Below are positions 60,857-64,000 of a stretch of DNA of 64,000 nt, in pieces. This DNA is from DATFTE01 sp963840665. GTDB taxonomy: Bacteria; Acidobacteriota; Terriglobia; Terriglobales; Acidobacteriaceae. The stretch is taken from assembly GCA_963840665.1 (NCBI GenBank), contig CAWIZO010000010.1:434001-498000 (forward strand). The letters are read 5' to 3'. Both the position numbers and the translations under genes were made by a program. The stretch's first letter is position 1; each line of letters begins with the position of its first letter. Under the pieces are notes generated by a model, which was not told the DNA's origin, made no database searches, and saw only the letters and a program-made list of their open reading frames with translations.

Positions 60857-61996
60857 ATGTTGCGTAAAGCGCTTACGGAAGCTGCAGCTTTCCTGCTATT
60901 GCTTGGATTCTTTGCTGTCCATTCAGCCGATGCGCAAAAATATCGGGTCATTCACACTTTCCACGGTGGTACAAGCGGCGGATACCCCGGAGCGGTGATT
61001 TTGGATCCTGCTGGTAACCTTTACGGCACGACTGGATCTGGCGGGATCTCAAACACGGGCACGATCTTCAAATTAGAAAGGGGCGGCGCCCTAACCACCA
61101 TCTACAAATTTGTAGGAAATCCAGATGGGGCTGGACCCTCAGGCAGCCTACTCCGAGACGTGTCCGGAAATATTTATGGCACAACGACCTACGGCGGTGC
61201 CACAGGTGGAGGCACCGTTTACCGCCTGGATAGTGCGGGCACCGAAAGCGTGCTTTACAGCTTTGGTGGTGCTCCGGACGCTGCAAATCCCTACTACGGA
61301 GTGAGCCGAGACTCCAGCGGAACGTTCTACGGGACGACAACTTACGGTGGAGCGATTAACGCCGGAACCGTTTTCAAATTGGATAGTGCGGGTAATGAGA
61401 CTGTCCTTCATAGCTTCGGCTTGGGGTCGGAAGGCCAATATCCGCAGGGGCCAGTTATCATCGATTCTGATGGGAACTTGTATGGCACTGTTCCTAACGC
61501 GGCTGCGGGCGGATCAATTTACAAAATAGACAAAAGCGGCAACTTCATCGTTCTCTATACGTTCACGGGCGAACCTGATGGGCAGTCTCCTACCGGCCCG
61601 TTGCTTCTCGACCGTGAAGGCAATATCTATGGTACGACCTATTTTGGTGGCACTTTCGGACTGGGAACGGTTTATAAGCTGGACAAGTCCGGCAACGAAT
61701 CCGTGCTCCACAGCTTCGCCGGTGGCAGTGACGGGGCGAATCCCCTTTCAGGCGTCGTATCGGGTTCGTCGCATAACATTTACGGAACGACCTTCGCAGG
61801 TGGAATCTCAAACGGGGGTACAATTTTTAGATTGGACTCAGCCGGCACCGAGACTGTACTTTACGATTTCGGTGGCGGGGAGTATGGCTTGAATCCCTAC
61901 GCAGGAGTCGTCAGAGATTTGGCCGGAAATCTCTACGGGGCTACATACTGGGGTGGCGGCTACAACGTCGGAGTTTTGTTTGAGCTGAGGCCTTAA
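60857..61996 (+). CDS. Secreted GloVer-type (TIGR03803) tandem-repeat protein
   Basis: This 379-residue protein from the ATG at 60857 (with GAGG seven bases upstream) has a signal peptide (LTEAAAFLLLLGFFAVHSAD). It consists of about eight ~40-residue repeats with GNLYGTTxxGG and GTIFKLDxxG motifs and LYSFGGxxDGxNP linkers, the GloVer / TIGR03803 pattern. These repeats probably form a beta-propeller. Such proteins are common and multicopy in Acidobacteriota. Function unknown. Confidence 0.9.
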   Translation: MLRKALTEAAAFLLLLGFFAVHSADAQKYRVIHTFHGGTSGGYPGAVILDPAGNLYGTTGSGGISNTGTIFKLERGGALTTIYKFVGNPDGAGPSGSLLRDVSGNIYGTTTYGGATGGGTVYRLDSAGTESVLYSFGGAPDAANPYYGVSRDSSGTFYGTTTYGGAINAGTVFKLDSAGNETVLHSFGLGSEGQYPQGPVIIDSDGNLYGTVPNAAAGGSIYKIDKSGNFIVLYTFTGEPDGQSPTGPLLLDREGNIYGTTYFGGTFGLGTVYKLDKSGNESVLHSFAGGSDGANPLSGVVSGSSHNIYGTTFAGGISNGGTIFRLDSAGTETVLYDFGGGEYGLNPYAGVVRDLAGNLYGATYWGGGYNVGVLFELRP

Positions 61997-62059
61997 ACGA
62001 CGGTCAGATTTTCGCCCAGCGGTTGCGGCGACAGCGAGTGTCTGTTCCTGCTTCTTTTT

Positions 62060-62140
62060 TCGTGTCCCTTCATGTGTCTGGAGGCCTCCTCCCTTGCCGC
62101 TTTTTTTGCACTTCGCGTCAACGGCAGAGGTTTGGCGTGA
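62060..62140 (+). pseudogene. Possible remnant of a CHAT-like gene C-terminus
   Basis: In frame with a stop at 62138-62140, the sequence reads SLAAFFALRVNGRGLA, similar to the end of the next gene (DSIFFAGRGGVRLLA). The following ~20 bases (TTGGCGTGACATC...) also resemble those at the end of that gene (62832-62862). This looks like the 3' end of a decayed duplicate. The evidence is short and could be chance. Confidence 0.35.
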
Positions 62141-62261
62141 CATCTCGATTTCACTCATCGACCCTAAAAAAGGCGAAACAAAAGCGCAAGCTTGTGCGAT
62201 TGGCTGTGCTCGATAGTTATACTGTGCGGGGCCGTCCGAAATTGCAAAAAGGCCATGAAAA

Positions 62262-62840
62262 ATGGGCATTTTGGATTTGTTTCGTAAAAACAGAGACGAG
62301 GTCAATGGAGCGAAAGTGTTGGTTTGCGCTCTCGACAGCCGATTTGAGAATCTCCTGAAGGAGGATTCTGAAATATACGGGCAATACTACCGGGCAACGA
62401 CGACAATAGTCCTCCCTTCCATCCAAGCACTTCTGGGACGCATAGAGCAGGGCTATGACATCCTACACTTGATGTGCGACGTAACCTTGCATGGCACGAT
62501 TATGGACGCCAGCGGAGATGAGATCTCAGGAACAGAACTGGTCCGGCGTTGTTGTGATCAGAATGTAAAGTTATTGTGGGTAGCCAGCGATAATACGACT
62601 GAACGGTACATAAAGGGATTCAACGCACGTGGGAAGCGTCTTAACTTAGTCATGACGCTGAATCGTAAAGGTGCAAATTTCTCTAAGTTTCTCCAGGAAG
62701 TGCTATCTCGAATGGCCTACGGCGAATCAATGCCAGTCGCTTGGAACGAAATTTGCCCACAGATTCCCAATGCAGAGCATGCTGGTGCTCCAGACTCTAT
62801 TTTCTTTGCAGGGCGCGGCGGCGTAAGACTGTTGGCGTAA
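62262..62840 (+). CDS. Hypothetical protein, CHAT-like (caspase-fold-like) domain
   Basis: This 192-residue soluble protein begins MGILDLFRKNRDEVNGAKV. The core, QGYDILHLMCDVTLHGTIMD, VKLLWVASDNTTERYIKGF, RLNLVMTLNRKGANFSKFLQ and a final PDSIFFAGRGGVRLL, follows the strand order and ending of CHAT / caspase-like domains. The His expected in the first catalytic loop may be His73 or His80; a clear Cys nucleophile is not evident. CHAT domains occur in signalling and defence proteins. This is a weak, by-eye family call. Composition is less GC-rich than the neighbours. Confidence 0.6.
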   Translation: MGILDLFRKNRDEVNGAKVLVCALDSRFENLLKEDSEIYGQYYRATTTIVLPSIQALLGRIEQGYDILHLMCDVTLHGTIMDASGDEISGTELVRRCCDQNVKLLWVASDNTTERYIKGFNARGKRLNLVMTLNRKGANFSKFLQEVLSRMAYGESMPVAWNEICPQIPNAEHAGAPDSIFFAGRGGVRLLA

Positions 62841-62927
62841 CATCCCCATTACGCTCATCCACACCCCCGGAAACCGAAGCCCCCCAGTGGCTAAACCCAC
62901 CATCTCTAAAGCTGTAGGGAATCTCAA

Positions 62928-62959
62928 ACCCCGGCGACCACCCCCCGGCGACCTGCGAC
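62928..62959 (+). repeat. CGACCTG heptamer array
   Basis: CCCCGGCGACCACCCCCCGG then CGACCTG and CGACCGC form a short, decayed array of the CGACCTG family. It touches the end of the minus-strand GGDEF gene. Confidence 0.65.
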
Positions 62960-62961
62960 CG

Positions 62962-64000
62962 CTACTTCATCACCCCGCGCTGCGCGATCCCAATGTTATC
63001 CCGCGTTGTGTTCTTCACCAGGTACATCATCTCGTCCGCCTGGCGAATTACATCGTGTGGCGTCTTGGCGTCATGTGGATAGGTCGCCACTCCAATCGAG
63101 GCTCTTACGTTCAGGTTCAATCCCTCTTCCTGGCAGAAAAGGGTCGTGCGCAAGGTGTCGCGCAGGCGCCGCGCCACCACCAGCGCCGCGTCTTTTGCGG
63201 TCTGCGGCAGCAGGATCACAAACTCGTCACCACCATAACGAAACGCGTAATCAATCAATCGCAGCTGCGCTTTGATCAGATATCCGATCTCCGCCAGTAA
63301 CTTGCTGCCAATCAAATGCCCGTGAGTGTCGTTCACCTGCTTGAAGTGATCGAGATCGATGAACAGCACCGTGAATTCGTATCCGAAACGAGCCGAACGA
63401 TAGACTTCGGTCTCAAGCGTTTTATAAAGATGCCGCGCGTTGTACAGACCAGTGCAGTCGTCGGTGATCGTCAGTTCCTGAATCTTCTCCACCGAGCGCG
63501 CATTCTCAATCGCGATGGCTGCATAGTCGCAGAGCGATTGCAGGAAGAATTCCTCCCGATCGCTAAAGTTCTGCATGTCGACATTCACCAACTGGATCAC
63601 GCCCAGCACGCGATGCTTCGAGCGCAGCGGCACGCAGATAATCGACCGCGTCTCCCACTTGGTCATTTCGTCAATGCGCTTGGCGAACCGTGGGTCGTTC
63701 ATCACATCTGGCACTACCAGCCGCTCGCCGTTTTTCGCCACCCATCCGGCAATGCCTTCGCCCACTTTCAGCCGGACATTCTTCAACGCCTCAGCCGCGC
63801 TACCCACCGCGATCGCAAAATACAATTCGTCGCGCTGGTCGTCCACCATCAGCAAAGACCAGGTATCGGGGCGGAAGAATTCCGCCATTTTTTCCATGAT
63901 GGTCTGCAGAATCGAGTCGAGATCCAGCGAAGAGGTCAGGGCCTTAGCCACATCGTGAAAGATAGTGACTTCTTGGTCCTGCCGACGGCGCTCGGCACCG
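62962..64000 (-). CDS. GAF-GGDEF diguanylate cyclase, N-terminus cut by window edge
   Basis: The minus-strand frame is open to the window edge, with coherent sequence upstream of the internal GTG at 63951 (QDQEVTIFHDVAKALTSSLD). The true start is therefore beyond 64000. A GAF domain (IMEKMAEFFRPDTWSLLMVD, GEGIAGWVAKNGERLVVPDV) is followed by a GGDEF domain with an intact active site RYGGDEFVILLP and the DDCTGLYNARHL start. An RxxD inhibitory site is not evident by eye. It should make c-di-GMP in response to a ligand bound by GAF. Confidence 0.92.
   Translation of the reverse strand, partial: GAERRRQDQEVTIFHDVAKALTSSLDLDSILQTIMEKMAEFFRPDTWSLLMVDDQRDELYFAIAVGSAAEALKNVRLKVGEGIAGWVAKNGERLVVPDVMNDPRFAKRIDEMTKWETRSIICVPLRSKHRVLGVIQLVNVDMQNFSDREEFFLQSLCDYAAIAIENARSVEKIQELTITDDCTGLYNARHLYKTLETEVYRSARFGYEFTVLFIDLDHFKQVNDTHGHLIGSKLLAEIGYLIKAQLRLIDYAFRYGGDEFVILLPQTAKDAALVVARRLRDTLRTTLFCQEEGLNLNVRASIGVATYPHDAKTPHDVIRQADEMMYLVKNTTRDNIGIAQRGVMK

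Overview
The window looks like part of an Acidobacteriota chromosome, probably a soil or peat member of the Koribacter / Sulfotelmatobacter type. This is inferred from the mix of secreted SBBP/DUF11, FG-GAP, GloVer-type and DUF5818-like proteins, a moderately high GC content (estimated by eye), and many short intergenic repeats. No rRNA, tRNA, CRISPR array, prophage or replication origin was recognised.

Layout. 1-11 kb: a secreted kelch / galactose-oxidase-like protein cut by the left edge, a cupin, a GerMN-like protein, cmk, an AlkZ-related protein, a pseudo-receiver/ATPase protein, mutL and a frameshifted FG-GAP protein. 11-15 kb: a tightly packed operon of ECF sigma factor, zinc anti-sigma factor and two LiaI/LiaF/DUF4097-type membrane proteins. 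15-16 kb: IS30 copy 1. 16-25 kb: a membrane-anchored MutS-like ATPase, a gamma-carbonic anhydrase, hisS, aspS, a secreted lipase-like hydrolase, bacterioferritin and glgC. 26-28 kb: the large subunit of methylmalonyl-CoA mutase. 30-35.5 kb: the glycine cleavage genes gcvT, gcvH, gcvPA and gcvPB, with a tiny CXXCXGXG zinc-finger gene coupled to gcvPB. 35.6-47 kb: orphan hicB and a dispersed fatty-acid beta-oxidation set (fadA, fadE, fadN-like) interrupted by IS30 copy 2, plus a TPR glycosyltransferase-like membrane protein. 47-53 kb: VIT1 transporter, Nudix hydrolase, patatin, and a PAS/degenerate-GGDEF gene directly before motA-motB. 53-59 kb: DinB and ABM-like proteins, then an operon for a porin-like protein, a small cytochrome c, a stand-alone CuA cupredoxin and a DUF5818-like protein, then a large SBBP/DUF11 surface protein. 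59-64 kb: a decayed IS110/IS1111 element, a GloVer-repeat protein, a CHAT-like protein with a decayed neighbour, and a GAF-GGDEF diguanylate cyclase cut by the right edge.

Three window-wide patterns stand out. First, nearly all intergenic low-complexity tracts are degenerate tandem arrays with a 7-bp period; six different heptamer families occur, several as inverted pairs. Second, the two nearly identical IS30 copies sit at the same position inside copies of a dispersed REP-like palindrome, each flanked by a 4-bp G/C target duplication. Third, seven conserved genes carry one single-base frameshift each and the IS110 transposase carries about four. This points to indel errors in the sequence at least as much as to real gene decay.

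The best candidates for little-described biology are the CuA/cytochrome/porin operon, the CXXCXGXG protein inside the glycine cleavage locus, and the heptamer arrays.
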